A stretch of 51,360 nt of DNA, taken from positions 1 through 51,360 of the forward strand of contig NZ_RAPO01000010.1 in the NCBI RefSeq assembly GCF_003610195.1. The letters are read 5' to 3'. Numbering within the stretch: position 1 is the stretch's first letter; every line of letters begins with the position of its first letter. The notes under the pieces were generated by a model, which was not told the origin of the DNA, did no database searches, and was given only the letters and a program-made list of their open reading frames with translations. The translations under genes were made by a program, and so were the position numbers. The DNA is from Halopiger aswanensis (GTDB lineage Archaea > Halobacteriota > Halobacteria > Halobacteriales > Natrialbaceae). Of this stretch, positions 18,560 to 26,796 are shown one piece after another.

Positions 18560-19660
18560 GTGATCGAATTCGAGTGGAGCAATAACGGGGTTCGATACTG
18601 GCAGGCGCTGTGCGATCGGGTGTTCCCCTACGAGACACGGTGTGCGATCCTGGACGCAATCGCGACCGCCGACGGGCTAGTGATGACCAACACGGCGCTC
18701 GCGACACAGGTCTCGGAAACACTCGACCGCGAGGTCACGACCCAGACCCTGATCGGCCACCTCGAGGTTTTCGAGGAACTCGGGATCGTTGCGTTGCTTC
18801 CTCGGTGGGATCGCAACCGTGATTCGGTGATCAAGCGCGTTCCCTATCTCGAGGACTGGCTGGCAAACCAGGAGTACCAAGTGGGTGCCCCTGTCGCTCC
18901 GCTGTCGCTGGGCGCGAGACTGATGGTGGAATATCTCGGCTGGGAGTACCGGCCGGTGTCGCCGTCAGTCGATCCGATCCTGTCCCCCGGTGACGAGCGT
19001 TCGCTGTTGCCACTGAAGGGGCTGCTGTTCGCAAACCTGCTTACCGTCACGGGCCGGGTCCCGCTGGACGAGCGACTTGATTGTGATACACGCCTGCTCG
19101 ACGCCGTCGGCGCGATGCCGACGATCGAACTCGAGGTGGGCAGCCTGGAGGCCCTCTCGGACACCGCGTACGATCAACTGGCCGCCCTCGACCTGGGGTT
19201 TGAGGTACCCGAGCGCGGCGAGGAACCGCCCGGCGACTATTGGCACAACATGGCGGTCGTCGGTCGGATCGCCGGGTTCGATTACGACGACCGGGAGCGG
19301 GTGCCGATCGGGAGGACCGTCGCACGGTTCTCCGAGTCCTGGATCGCCGCGCCCATGGAACTGTATCCCCGACAAAAGGCCGACGACCCGTCGCCCCCGG
19401 GGGTCGATCCCGAGGCGATCGACGGGCCGGACCCGGAGCTCGTCGCCCAGCGCATCCCCGAAGCGGCCGTCGACGCCAGAAAAACGGAGTTCCCGACCTA
19501 CGGCTCGGCAGAGAGCTGGTCGCGGCTGGGCCAGGACGTCGCCTTCGGCGATGATATCGTGTTTGGGACGTTCGTCCGCCAGCGGATCACTCCCCGAGAG
19601 CGGTCGATCCAGTACGTCGAGGCCGACGGCCAAGGCCCTGAAGGCCAAGGTGGTGAGTGA
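18560..19660 (+). CDS. Unknown protein with N-terminal winged-helix-like region
   Basis: About 366 residues. The first 110 look like a winged helix: YETRCAILDAIATADG, LATQVSETLDREVTTQTLIG and HLEVFEELGIVALLPRW. The rest is acidic with no known motif. GTG 18560 is preferred over ATG 18533 because the ATG lies within the TATA-like box; starting at 18533 adds nine residues. It opens a tight group with the genes at 19663 and 20750 (2-base gap, then an 8-base overlap), so the three products are probably made together. The gene at 23836 has a comparable N-terminal helix arrangement. DNA binding is possible but not shown. Confidence 0.65.
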   Translation: MIEFEWSNNGVRYWQALCDRVFPYETRCAILDAIATADGLVMTNTALATQVSETLDREVTTQTLIGHLEVFEELGIVALLPRWDRNRDSVIKRVPYLEDWLANQEYQVGAPVAPLSLGARLMVEYLGWEYRPVSPSVDPILSPGDERSLLPLKGLLFANLLTVTGRVPLDERLDCDTRLLDAVGAMPTIELEVGSLEALSDTAYDQLAALDLGFEVPERGEEPPGDYWHNMAVVGRIAGFDYDDRERVPIGRTVARFSESWIAAPMELYPRQKADDPSPPGVDPEAIDGPDPELVAQRIPEAAVDARKTEFPTYGSAESWSRLGQDVAFGDDIVFGTFVRQRITPRERSIQYVEADGQGPEGQGGE

Positions 19661-19662
19661 GG

Positions 19663-20757
19663 ATGGCGGACGACTGGGAGCACGACTGGGTCGAAGCGGC
19701 CTGGGAACAGGCTCTTGTCGAGGCGGGCGTCGATCGATCGGCCGCGAAGTCGATCACGGCTCGCCTCCAGTCCCAGCAGGCGCTGACTGCTGGCACGAAC
19801 AGCGCCGACGAGGTCCGCCGGCACGTTACACGCGCGATCGAGGACCTCGACCTCGGTGCCTACGGCGTTCCTGACACGGAGCGCGAGGACGTAAAGGCAG
19901 AACTCGAGGCCACCCTGGAAGCCGGGTTCGACGGCGATCTCAAAGGTCCCGTCGCGCTTCGAGCGCCAAGCGGCGATCGGACCGCTCGCCCGGTCAATGC
20001 CACGGTCGATGTCGACCGCACGGACGACCGGCCGTCGGTCGCGACTGATGATCGCGACGCGGTCGAGGATGTGTGGCGTGAACGACTCGTCGAGGCGGGC
20101 GTCGATAAATCGACCGCGAAGTCGATCACGACTCGCCTCCAGTCCCAGCAGGCACTGACAGCCGGGGCGAACAGTGCCGACGAGGTCCGCCGGCACGTCA
20201 TGCGCGCGATCGGGGAGCTCGATTTGACTGCCTACGGGATCGACGAGGACGTGGAATCGGCCGTTAAGGCTGACCTCGAACGAGCGCTCGACAACGGGCT
20301 CGACGGGGACCTGCGCGGCCCGGCTGCGGTCCGAACACCCTCTGAGACGCCGCAGTACCGACCGACGAACGCCACTGTCGAGGACGCTTCGGCAGCACCG
20401 GAGGGCGTCGACGAGCCGGGGCGCCCACCGACCGCGGACCTTGGGGCTGCACCGGCCGGTACTGGCGTCGCAAATCGGAGGCCATCCGAGGACGTGTCGG
20501 CCGACGAATCGGACGCCGACCCGAGTCCGGACGACGTCCAGCGGCTTCGCGAGGAACTCCGTCGGATCGCGGCGGACAACGACCTCACGAAGGCTGACGT
20601 CGAGACTACCGTCGACACAGTCGTCGGCGACCGATCGATCGCCGACCTCGAGGGCGCCCGGGAACAGTTGGCGACCGAACTCGAACGACTCGTCGAGGGG
20701 GGTGCGGTGACGGAGCGGGAACTCCGTACGGCAGTCGACTCGCTGTACGATGAGTGA
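19663..20757 (+). CDS. Unknown protein with tandem duplicated domain, paralogous to 33227-33979
   Basis: The 364-residue protein contains two copies of a roughly 110-residue domain (about 5-112 and 132-235). Each has the blocks EAGVD(R/K)S(A/T)AKSIT, LQSQQALTAG, EVRRHV, a Tyr-Gly turn and GP(V/A)A(L/V)R(A/T)PS. A third copy lies in the protein at 33227, which also shares the C-terminal helical segment here (ADVETTVDTVVGDRSIADLE onward). ATG 19663 follows the previous stop by two bases. Family not recognised; the domain looks helical and may be a protein-interaction module. The two halves are nearly identical in DNA, so the duplication is recent or kept alike by gene conversion. Confidence 0.7.
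   Translation: MADDWEHDWVEAAWEQALVEAGVDRSAAKSITARLQSQQALTAGTNSADEVRRHVTRAIEDLDLGAYGVPDTEREDVKAELEATLEAGFDGDLKGPVALRAPSGDRTARPVNATVDVDRTDDRPSVATDDRDAVEDVWRERLVEAGVDKSTAKSITTRLQSQQALTAGANSADEVRRHVMRAIGELDLTAYGIDEDVESAVKADLERALDNGLDGDLRGPAAVRTPSETPQYRPTNATVEDASAAPEGVDEPGRPPTADLGAAPAGTGVANRRPSEDVSADESDADPSPDDVQRLREELRRIAADNDLTKADVETTVDTVVGDRSIADLEGAREQLATELERLVEGGAVTERELRTAVDSLYDE
19720..19850 (+). repeat. Intragenic direct repeat, unit 1
   Basis: Matches 20092-20222 with about 15 differences in 131 bases (roughly 89 percent), at an offset of 372 bases, which keeps the reading frame. Confidence 0.8.
20092..20222 (+). repeat. Intragenic direct repeat, unit 2
   Basis: Second unit of the in-frame duplication. 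It encodes the same EAGVD to EVRRHV segment as unit 1. Confidence 0.8.
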
Positions 20758-22612
20758 CGAGCGGTCGGCCGATGGCTCGATCCCAGTTGCCGAACACCCG
20801 TTACTCCGCGATGCCCAGCGGAACCTCGCGATCGGTCGGACCGACGCGCGTGCGGCGGCGCACTACGCGAGCAACACGCTCCTGCTTACGGTCTCTCCAG
20901 ACGAGCTGGCGGAGATGACGGTCATGTACGCCCTCGTGTCGCGCGAGGAGTTCATGCATGGAGAGTGGAACGAGGCGCTCCTCAACGTGACCGCCCACCT
21001 GAAACAGCAGGCGGCGGATCAACTACTGTCAACGCTCGCGGGCCAGGCGGGGCTCCAGGCGCACGTCCGTGCGATGGTTGACGCGCTGCAAGTCGCTGCC
21101 GAGATCGATCGTGTTACCCATCCGTTCATCGAGGCCGTTGATCGGTTCCATATTATCTCAACGATCGCCGACGACGACGAGTACTACGAATCGGTCAGGC
21201 GAACCTTCGAGGCGGTCGCCGGCGAAAACGACGACGGGATTGACATCGATAGCCGGCTCCGCACCGAGATCGACCAACAGCGAGCGCTCGCACGCGGCGA
21301 GACGGGGATCGACGGCGCGGAATCGACCGTCCAAGGAGGTGGGGACCGAGCACGGACCGAGTACGTCAACCCGCTATACTACCACGCACTGACGGACATC
21401 GCGAAGACCGACTGGCGAGCCTCGTCGAGCATCGGCGAGACCAGATCCCCATCGTACACGCCCAGTGGGCGGCGGATCGCCGGGGCGGTGGCGAGGGCGG
21501 TCCTGGACGTTCCCTACCCGATCGCCCCGCTTGGGGCGTCCTCAACGGGTGAATTGTTCGATCTGGACCGAGTCGACCTCGATCCGGTCTCGATCGCCGA
21601 CCTCGAGGACCGGGTCGCCGTCACGGACGACGCCTACGACCGGCACCTCGGCAGGTACGAATCGACGCTCACCACAGACGTCACTCCGGCGAGGTCCTGG
21701 CTGAGTGACCTATTCGTCAAGGTCACTCGTGCTCTCGAACGGATCGCAGCGGAGACGGCCGTCACCGACCTCGCCGGCCACGACCTCCGGACCCGCCTCG
21801 TGGAAGCGGTGTTCGACGTCGATCTCGCCGAGGTGACGACGATGCGGTCATGTCCGACGCCGTTGCTGGAGGTCCCACAACGCGCTCAACCGACCAGGGG
21901 AAGCCAGGACCTTTCGGCGGTCGATGACGACCCACTTGCCAAACTGCTCGTGGAGGCGTTCGAGGACCACGGCGCGTTCGCGACCGTCCTATACCACCCT
22001 TACGGGGACCGGGACCGACGGCGCACCCGGTACCAGTTCAATTACAATACGCTCGAATGGGAACTCGACCGGGAGCGCTACTCGCTCCCGCCCGGGGTGG
22101 AGACGTACCGGGAGCTCTGGCGACGGTACTTCTTTGCCGACGCGCTGGTGAATGAACTGTTGGCCCGTCGGGACGAATATCGCGAGCATCTCGTCGAACG
22201 GCTAGGCGAGGTCGTCGAGGGCCCATCGGAGTTCCACGCCGTTGTGACCGGTGACGACAGGCCGACGGGGAACGACGATGACGAATTCGTCCTGCTCGAA
22301 GACGACGCCCTGGTCGGCGCCGTCGATTCCACGGCCGGGGCGTTCGACCCGTTCGAGACCGCACAAGAGTACGTGACTGGCACGCTCCTGGCGACGCTCG
22401 AACGTGCCGGAATCGATCACACACCCATCGACGAGTTCGCTTTCTCGCGCGTCGAGTGTCCCCTCTGCTACATCCAGCGGGGCCCCTGTGGCAATGACGG
22501 CTGTGTCGAGGCGGCGTCGATAGGGACGATAAACGAGGCACTGCCGACCTACGTCGCGGCGATCATCGACGCGGAACGGCCAAACTGCGAGCGCCTCCGC
22601 GCCGACACCTAA
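20750..22612 (+). CDS. Unknown 620-aa protein with C-terminal Cys cluster
   Basis: The start overlaps the previous gene by 8 bases, indicating translational coupling. The protein is mostly helical and acidic. Near the C-terminus (about 562-582) it has CPLCYIQRGPCGNDGC: a CxxC pair followed by two more Cys, a plausible zinc-binding knuckle. Zinc-knuckle or RING-like domains are often E3-type partners in prokaryotic ubiquitin-like systems, but four closely spaced Cys do not make a RING, and I would not call it one. No catalytic motif or membrane segment is visible. Function unknown; the context links it to the paralogous-domain protein just upstream. Confidence 0.65.
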   Translation: MSDERSADGSIPVAEHPLLRDAQRNLAIGRTDARAAAHYASNTLLLTVSPDELAEMTVMYALVSREEFMHGEWNEALLNVTAHLKQQAADQLLSTLAGQAGLQAHVRAMVDALQVAAEIDRVTHPFIEAVDRFHIISTIADDDEYYESVRRTFEAVAGENDDGIDIDSRLRTEIDQQRALARGETGIDGAESTVQGGGDRARTEYVNPLYYHALTDIAKTDWRASSSIGETRSPSYTPSGRRIAGAVARAVLDVPYPIAPLGASSTGELFDLDRVDLDPVSIADLEDRVAVTDDAYDRHLGRYESTLTTDVTPARSWLSDLFVKVTRALERIAAETAVTDLAGHDLRTRLVEAVFDVDLAEVTTMRSCPTPLLEVPQRAQPTRGSQDLSAVDDDPLAKLLVEAFEDHGAFATVLYHPYGDRDRRRTRYQFNYNTLEWELDRERYSLPPGVETYRELWRRYFFADALVNELLARRDEYREHLVERLGEVVEGPSEFHAVVTGDDRPTGNDDDEFVLLEDDALVGAVDSTAGAFDPFETAQEYVTGTLLATLERAGIDHTPIDEFAFSRVECPLCYIQRGPCGNDGCVEAASIGTINEALPTYVAAIIDAERPNCERLRADT

Positions 22613-22634
22613 ACACACCTGCGGCTCCCCTGGC

Positions 22635-22665
22635 ATAAAAAAGGCGACGGACTGCCGCCTGGTGA
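22635..22665 (+). repeat. Intergenic motif, copy 2
   Basis: ATAAAAAAGG, CGACGG, ACTGCC, GCCTGGTGA. It parallels the copy at 17971-17998 and starts 23 bases after a stop codon. Confidence 0.5.
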
Positions 22666-22864
22666 CGTCACTCTCCCGGCGGTTCCGAGTCGACTCTGCC
22701 GTAATGGCGTGTACACGGACGCAGGAGCGAAGATTTTGGATAGTTGATAAAGCGAGAACGAAGCGGCAGGGACGACTGCACGAACACGGCGGACCGACGA
22801 CAAACGGGACGCCTGGTCAGGGAGTCGGACCGAGAGTCGTCCGTGTGATCGGACGGCACGTGAG

Positions 22865-23479
22865 GTGAGTTCAGTGGCGGACTTCGAGACACACGTCCAG
22901 TACGGGACCGTCGGACACCTGTTCGTGAGTGTCGGTGCCGTCATCGCCGTTGGCCTCGGCGCCGCACCGACGATCCTGGTCGGGGTCGTGGTGGGCTATC
23001 TAGCGACACTCGCCGGCGCCGGCTTTCCAGATGTCGACCACCCCAGTAGCAAGCCGTACCTGCTCGCGCGGGTCTGGCTGCCGCGGATCATCGCCTCGGT
23101 CGTCGGTATCACGCTCGTCGCGCGACGCTCACTCGTGATCGACTTGATAGCGACAAGCCCACTGGTCGGCGCGCCATCGTTCACAGCCGGCGCGGTCTGT
23201 ACAGCCATCATTATCGGGGTCTATCGGGCGACGCGCCGTGGGATCCCACTGTTACGCCCACCGCACCGGACCGTCACACACAACGTCGGGCTCGCCGTCG
23301 GTATTGCCGCCTTTCTCACGGCGACAGTCACGACCATTGGACTCGCGCTTGACGCCCCGACCGCCTACGGGAACGGTGTCGTCGTCGGCTCCTGTTTCGT
23401 GACGGGCGTCATCACGCATTTACTGGTCGATGGCGAACTCCCCGGCATCCCGTCGAGGCGGACGCTCAACGAGGACTAA
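22865..23479 (+). CDS. DUF457/YdjM-like membrane-bound metal-dependent hydrolase
   Basis: The 204-residue protein has at least four hydrophobic segments and the hallmarks of the YdjM/DUF457 family: GFPDVDHP (about 53-60), HRTVTHN (about 134-140) and HLLVDG (about 187-192). The Asp and His residues facing the membrane surface are thought to bind metal. Related proteins are annotated as putative metal-dependent hydrolases, and the substrate is unknown. The start is GTG 22865; GTG 22874 is an alternative. It stands alone with spacers on both sides. Its presence in this island adds to the membrane-associated character of the cluster. Confidence 0.75.
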   Translation: MSSVADFETHVQYGTVGHLFVSVGAVIAVGLGAAPTILVGVVVGYLATLAGAGFPDVDHPSSKPYLLARVWLPRIIASVVGITLVARRSLVIDLIATSPLVGAPSFTAGAVCTAIIIGVYRATRRGIPLLRPPHRTVTHNVGLAVGIAAFLTATVTTIGLALDAPTAYGNGVVVGSCFVTGVITHLLVDGELPGIPSRRTLNED

Positions 23480-23835
23480 CTGCGATCCATCTCGCTCTTT
23501 TCTCCGCGATGCAAGGTTTGCTGAACCTGGCTCCGCCGGCCAAGGAGTGGCTACGACGGAAGCCAATTTCGACCCACGGGAATCCGATTAAATGAACCAT
23601 CCCGGAGACCGTTCTCATCCTCCAGCGCTGGTCGGACAGGCGTACTCTAAGGACGGCGGCACAATACATGCCTACCACGGATATGGTCGGCTTGATCGAT
23701 CAGGAATAGACGTCCGTTTCGATCCGTCGACGTAGCGTTTTGGCAATTCTCACAACCGGAGTTCTCTCAAAAAAGCTGACGTGTGCAGGGGCCGGTCAGT
23801 CAGGATCCAGAGCGGGCTGAACGAAGTCGCAGCTG
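23480..23835. other. Spacer with no supported gene
   Basis: Frames on both strands look random. An A-run at 23768-23775 is the only notable feature. Confidence 0.4.
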
Positions 23836-24744
23836 ATGCCTCCTCTTCACCAGCCAGACGGACGGGTTACGTCCGCTCCGACCGAGACGTGGGACTCCGC
23901 AAAGTGCATCGATCCGCGATTCCGCAACAAGGTGTGGAACGACGTCTTGGGCTCCTCTCGTAAGCGCGACGTCTTTCTCGCAGTGCGGGAACTCGCCGAG
24001 GAGCGGGCCTGTCTCGAGAAGACCGAGATCGCGACGAAGGCCCTCGCGTACCCGCACTTTCGGGACCGGGACAAGCTCCAGGGTGGCGATCTCGGCGACA
24101 ACGGCGACCTCGAACCGTTGTGTGAACTCGGCGCCGTCATGCCCATCCCGAAGATCGCTCGCCCGAGCGTCGCGTATATCGTGCCGTTCCAGGAACTGTG
24201 CCAGTACCTAGTCGATCCGTACCACGCTCCGGACTCGGTGCGAGTTCGCCTCGCTATCGAGTACTACCTGCGACATCGGGGGCGGAACGGGGTAAGTGAC
24301 GTCCGTAGCAAATGCGGGCGGGATCTCCCGATCGATCCCTTCGCGGTTGAACTCTACACGTACGTCCAGCTGGCGGAGCAATTGGACGTCGGGATCGACC
24401 GCGTCGAATACAGCGGCTTCCGTCCGGCGGCGATTGATCACGATCATGCCCGTGGATTCGAAATCGAAGGGACCCTCCACGGTGTGGAACCGGACGACGG
24501 GTCTGAGATCGACGATGCCGGGGTGAAGCGGGTCCTCGAGACGCTATTCGTCGAGTTCGTCGATCACGCCGCCCGGGGGAAGGACATCTTCCGGATCGGA
24601 ATGTATCGCTGCGACGACGAGTCGGACACGGAACGTGCCGCCAGGCGGCGGGCGATCACCGATTCGGCGACCTTCGAGCAATACGATCGTCGCGGAGCTG
24701 CCGTGACCGTCTCCTGGCAGGTCGAGCCGGTCATCATGATCTGA
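23836..24744 (+). CDS. Unknown 302-aa protein, N-terminal winged-helix-like segment
   Basis: Residues about 35-120 look like a winged helix: RKRDVFLAVRELAEE, then LEKTEIATKAL, then LCELGAVMPIPK and a hydrophobic strand VAYIVPF. The C-terminal half mixes strands and helices, with no motif I recognise. The layout resembles the first 110 residues of the protein at 18560, so both may belong to the same loose family. ATG 23836 is the best start. It is followed by a 545-base spacer and then the ubiquitin-like operon, and could be its regulator, but that is conjecture. Confidence 0.6.
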   Translation: MPPLHQPDGRVTSAPTETWDSAKCIDPRFRNKVWNDVLGSSRKRDVFLAVRELAEERACLEKTEIATKALAYPHFRDRDKLQGGDLGDNGDLEPLCELGAVMPIPKIARPSVAYIVPFQELCQYLVDPYHAPDSVRVRLAIEYYLRHRGRNGVSDVRSKCGRDLPIDPFAVELYTYVQLAEQLDVGIDRVEYSGFRPAAIDHDHARGFEIEGTLHGVEPDDGSEIDDAGVKRVLETLFVEFVDHAARGKDIFRIGMYRCDDESDTERAARRRAITDSATFEQYDRRGAAVTVSWQVEPVIMI

Positions 24745-25289
24745 TCTCCCGGTGATCGACGCTGCGACCACAGGGGCGATCGATGCGGACATCGGTGAGT
24801 TTCTGCTTTCGGGCAACCATAGGGAGACGTTGGTGGCGCTTCTTACAGCAGTCGGACGCCTCAGTAATGCAGACTAGTGAGATGGGGATTCCGGGATCGT
24901 CCAGTGTCGACTCCAATCACGTGACCGGCATTCACTCGTGGGGAGCGACGGGAGGTATTCCCGCTACGAGGTGAGCCCGATCCGAGTCGGGGCCATTCCA
25001 GGGACACCGAATCGAGTCGCCCTGCTCCCGTTCTGCCGATCCACGGGGAGTCGTCGTGGGGTGACCGATCAACATTGACGTCGATCACCGACTAGAACTT
25101 GGATCGTCTCGGCACTCGCCAATCGACTGCGTTCGGCAGGATCCGAACGATCGGTCGCTGATGCGCCAAATTTCGAAGACTATAGAGGCCGCACTATCGA
25201 GTGGCGCCGCCACTGATGGCGGCAGACCAACGAGTCGACCCAGGCCCACCGACGTACCGACAGCCAACCAACAGCGACCATCCACGACC
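24745..25289. other. Spacer before the ubiquitin-like operon
   Basis: No gene is supported. The frame of the first UBL extends upstream to an ATG at 25161, but those residues are low-complexity, unlike the UBL domain. A TATA-like ACTATAG at about 25179-25185 could be the operon promoter with a leader of roughly 80 bases. Confidence 0.35.
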
Positions 25290-25520
25290 ATGGGACAAAC
25301 CGTTCAGCTTGAAGGCCAGGAGATTCCGATCGAGAGCGACATGACCGCAGCGGAACTCAAGAACGAGGCCAATGTCGACGACGACGCCGTCCTCACCTAT
25401 CGGGACGAGGACGGCATTGAATCGCTCAACGACGACGACGTCGTCGCGGAGCACGTCGATGACGGCCAGGAGATCCAGGCACAGCCGCTCGCCGACGACG
25501 GGGTGTTCGGCGGGGGATGA
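25290..25520 (+). CDS. Ubiquitin-like modifier with C-terminal Gly-Gly-Gly, 76 aa
   Basis: The product begins MGQTVQLEGQEIPIESDMTA and ends DGVFGGG. The order of elements fits a beta-grasp fold: strand pair, helix TAAELKNEA, strand AVLTYRDED, and a final strand GQEIQAQP before a flexible tail. The exposed C-terminal glycines are the feature that lets ubiquitin-like proteins be adenylated and conjugated, and here they are already at the terminus, so no processing is needed. Lys24 is the only lysine. ATG 25290 is chosen over an in-frame ATG at 25161 because the upstream residues are unstructured and the second UBL shares only this domain. The stop overlaps the next start (ATGA). Confidence 0.8.
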   Translation: MGQTVQLEGQEIPIESDMTAAELKNEANVDDDAVLTYRDEDGIESLNDDDVVAEHVDDGQEIQAQPLADDGVFGGG

Positions 25521-25957
25521 ACGTCGAGCGGGCCGTCAGCGAACTGACCGAACTCCGGGAGACGCTTGCCCAGCGACAGCAGGTCCAGGTCAGCTACGAC
25601 CTTGCGACCCGAGGCGTCATCCGGATCGACGGCCTGGAGTTCCCGCCGGGCTGGGAGACGCCGGACGGCAGTCGGCGCGGCGCAGTGCTGCTGGATCTAC
25701 CCGAGGAGTACCCGCGGTACCGGCCGCGCGTTTACATCTCCGAGTCGATGCGCCTCCGTGGGGATCGACCGCCGGTGATGGTCCCTGAACGCATCGACGG
25801 CGACGGTCGATGGGCACAGGTCGACGTCTTCTCCGCTGACGCCGAGTGGAACCCGGAAACAGACGACCTGCTGACCATCTTTGAGCGGCTCCAGCGGCGG
25901 CTTCGCTCCCAGGCCGCGACGGGACGGGACTCTGACGACGCCGTTGAGGACTGCTGA
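25517..25957 (+). CDS. E2-like protein without active-site Cys (UEV-like)
   Basis: The 146-residue protein overlaps the UBL stop by 4 bases. It has the E2 (UBC) landmarks: N-terminal helix, strands, LPEEYPRYRPRVYI (about 61-74, like the YPxxPP segment), and W111-N-P113 followed by a helix, as in the canonical WxP block. Relative to its paralogue at 26379, the position of the catalytic Cys is occupied by Val104 (ungapped). The only Cys is the last residue, Cys146. It should therefore not form the usual E2 thioester and may act as a non-catalytic partner like eukaryotic UEV proteins. A role for the terminal Cys cannot be excluded. Confidence 0.75.
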   Translation: MNVERAVSELTELRETLAQRQQVQVSYDLATRGVIRIDGLEFPPGWETPDGSRRGAVLLDLPEEYPRYRPRVYISESMRLRGDRPPVMVPERIDGDGRWAQVDVFSADAEWNPETDDLLTIFERLQRRLRSQAATGRDSDDAVEDC

Positions 25958-26001
25958 CACATGACCGGCTTCCGGCCGGTGTACCGACTTACTACGACAC
26001 C

Positions 26002-26382
26002 ATGACCGAGGACGACTCAACTCAGCACGCACGAACGATCACGGACGAACAGCCAGCGGAAGACGAACTGGCCTTACAGGATGATCCGGCCGCCACCGAC
26101 GCACCAGACGCCGCCGAAAGAAGCGAGGAAGACGACACCGAGGCCGCGGTCGTGACCTATCGGCTCGGCGCCGACGAGATCGCGGTGCCGGAAGGTACCG
26201 TCGCGGCTGACCTCAAGCGCGACCACGACGTTCCGGCGGAGGCCGTGTTGACCTTCCGGGACGAGGACGCCGGCGAAATAGTCGCACTCAACGACGAGGA
26301 CGTCGTGACCGACCACGTCCCGCCCGGGACCGAACTGCAGTCCCAGCCCCTCTCGGGGTCGGAGGTGTTCGGACGAGCATGA
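26002..26382 (+). CDS. Second ubiquitin-like protein, acidic N-terminal extension, no di-glycine
   Basis: The 126-residue protein has about 47 acidic residues of linker, then a beta-grasp domain clearly homologous to the UBL at 25290: AVLTFRDEDAGEIVALNDED matches the same region there, and both tails run QPL...VFG. Here, however, the end is VFGRA instead of VFGGG. It lacks the di-glycine and would need trimming, or cannot be conjugated in the usual way. Lys72 is the only lysine and occupies the same helix position as Lys24 of the first UBL. Its stop overlaps the next E2-like gene by 4 bases, repeating the UBL/E2 pair layout. Confidence 0.75.
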   Translation: MTEDDSTQHARTITDEQPAEDELALQDDPAATDAPDAAERSEEDDTEAAVVTYRLGADEIAVPEGTVAADLKRDHDVPAEAVLTFRDEDAGEIVALNDEDVVTDHVPPGTELQSQPLSGSEVFGRA

Positions 26383-26795
26383 ACGTCGCGGACGTGATCG
26401 TCGAGATCGAGGAACTGAAAGCGGAGATTGGGAAGCGCCAGAGCGCGCGAATGAACTACGACCTCACCGAGGGCGTCGTCACGATCGAGCAGTTGACGCT
26501 GCCCGAAGGCTGGGAGAACAAGCACGGCACCCGCCACGCCGACATGCGGTTCGACCTCGACGAGACCTATCCCCGGAGCCAGCCGACCGTCTACATCAGC
26601 AGCGACATCCGGTACGAGGGAACGAGCCCACACGTACTGTACGCGCGTTCGTCGGCGCCGCCGGGATTCGTCAAGTACTGCATACACACGCTCTCGGACT
26701 GGGACCCGCAGGAACACGACCTCGTGACGATGTTCCGAATCCTGGAGGTCTCGCTGGAGAACCCGCACTCGGACAACCCGCTGGTGGAGGCCTGA
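26379..26795 (+). CDS. E2-like conjugating enzyme with candidate catalytic Cys101
   Basis: The 138-residue paralogue of 25517 has ETYPRSQPTVYISSD (about 62-76) and then KYCIHTLSDWDPQEHDLVTM. The Cys101-x6-Trp-x-Pro arrangement and following helix superpose on the canonical E2 block in which the catalytic Cys precedes a WSP motif. It is thus the likely catalytic E2 that carries the modifier as a thioester. The His-Pro-Asn motif of eukaryotic E2s is not visible. The overlap with the second UBL (ATGA) and a one-base gap to the JAMM-E1 gene show an operon. Catalytic activity is inferred, not shown. Confidence 0.8.
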   Translation: MNVADVIVEIEELKAEIGKRQSARMNYDLTEGVVTIEQLTLPEGWENKHGTRHADMRFDLDETYPRSQPTVYISSDIRYEGTSPHVLYARSSAPPGFVKYCIHTLSDWDPQEHDLVTMFRILEVSLENPHSDNPLVEA

Positions 26796-26796
26796 C

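Noticed and set aside
20750-22612. Calling the C-terminal Cys cluster a RING finger E3
   Set aside because: Only four closely spaced Cys are visible and the cross-brace spacing of a RING (eight ligands) is missing.
23768-23775. A-run as a third copy of the ATAAAAAAG motif
   Set aside because: The following blocks (GACGG, CTGCC, CCTGGTGA) are absent.
25161-25289. Upstream extension of the first UBL to an earlier ATG
   Set aside because: The extra 43 residues are low-complexity (Ser, Thr, Pro, Arg), while the second UBL has an acidic extension of different character. Starting at 25290 gives a standard 76-residue UBL.
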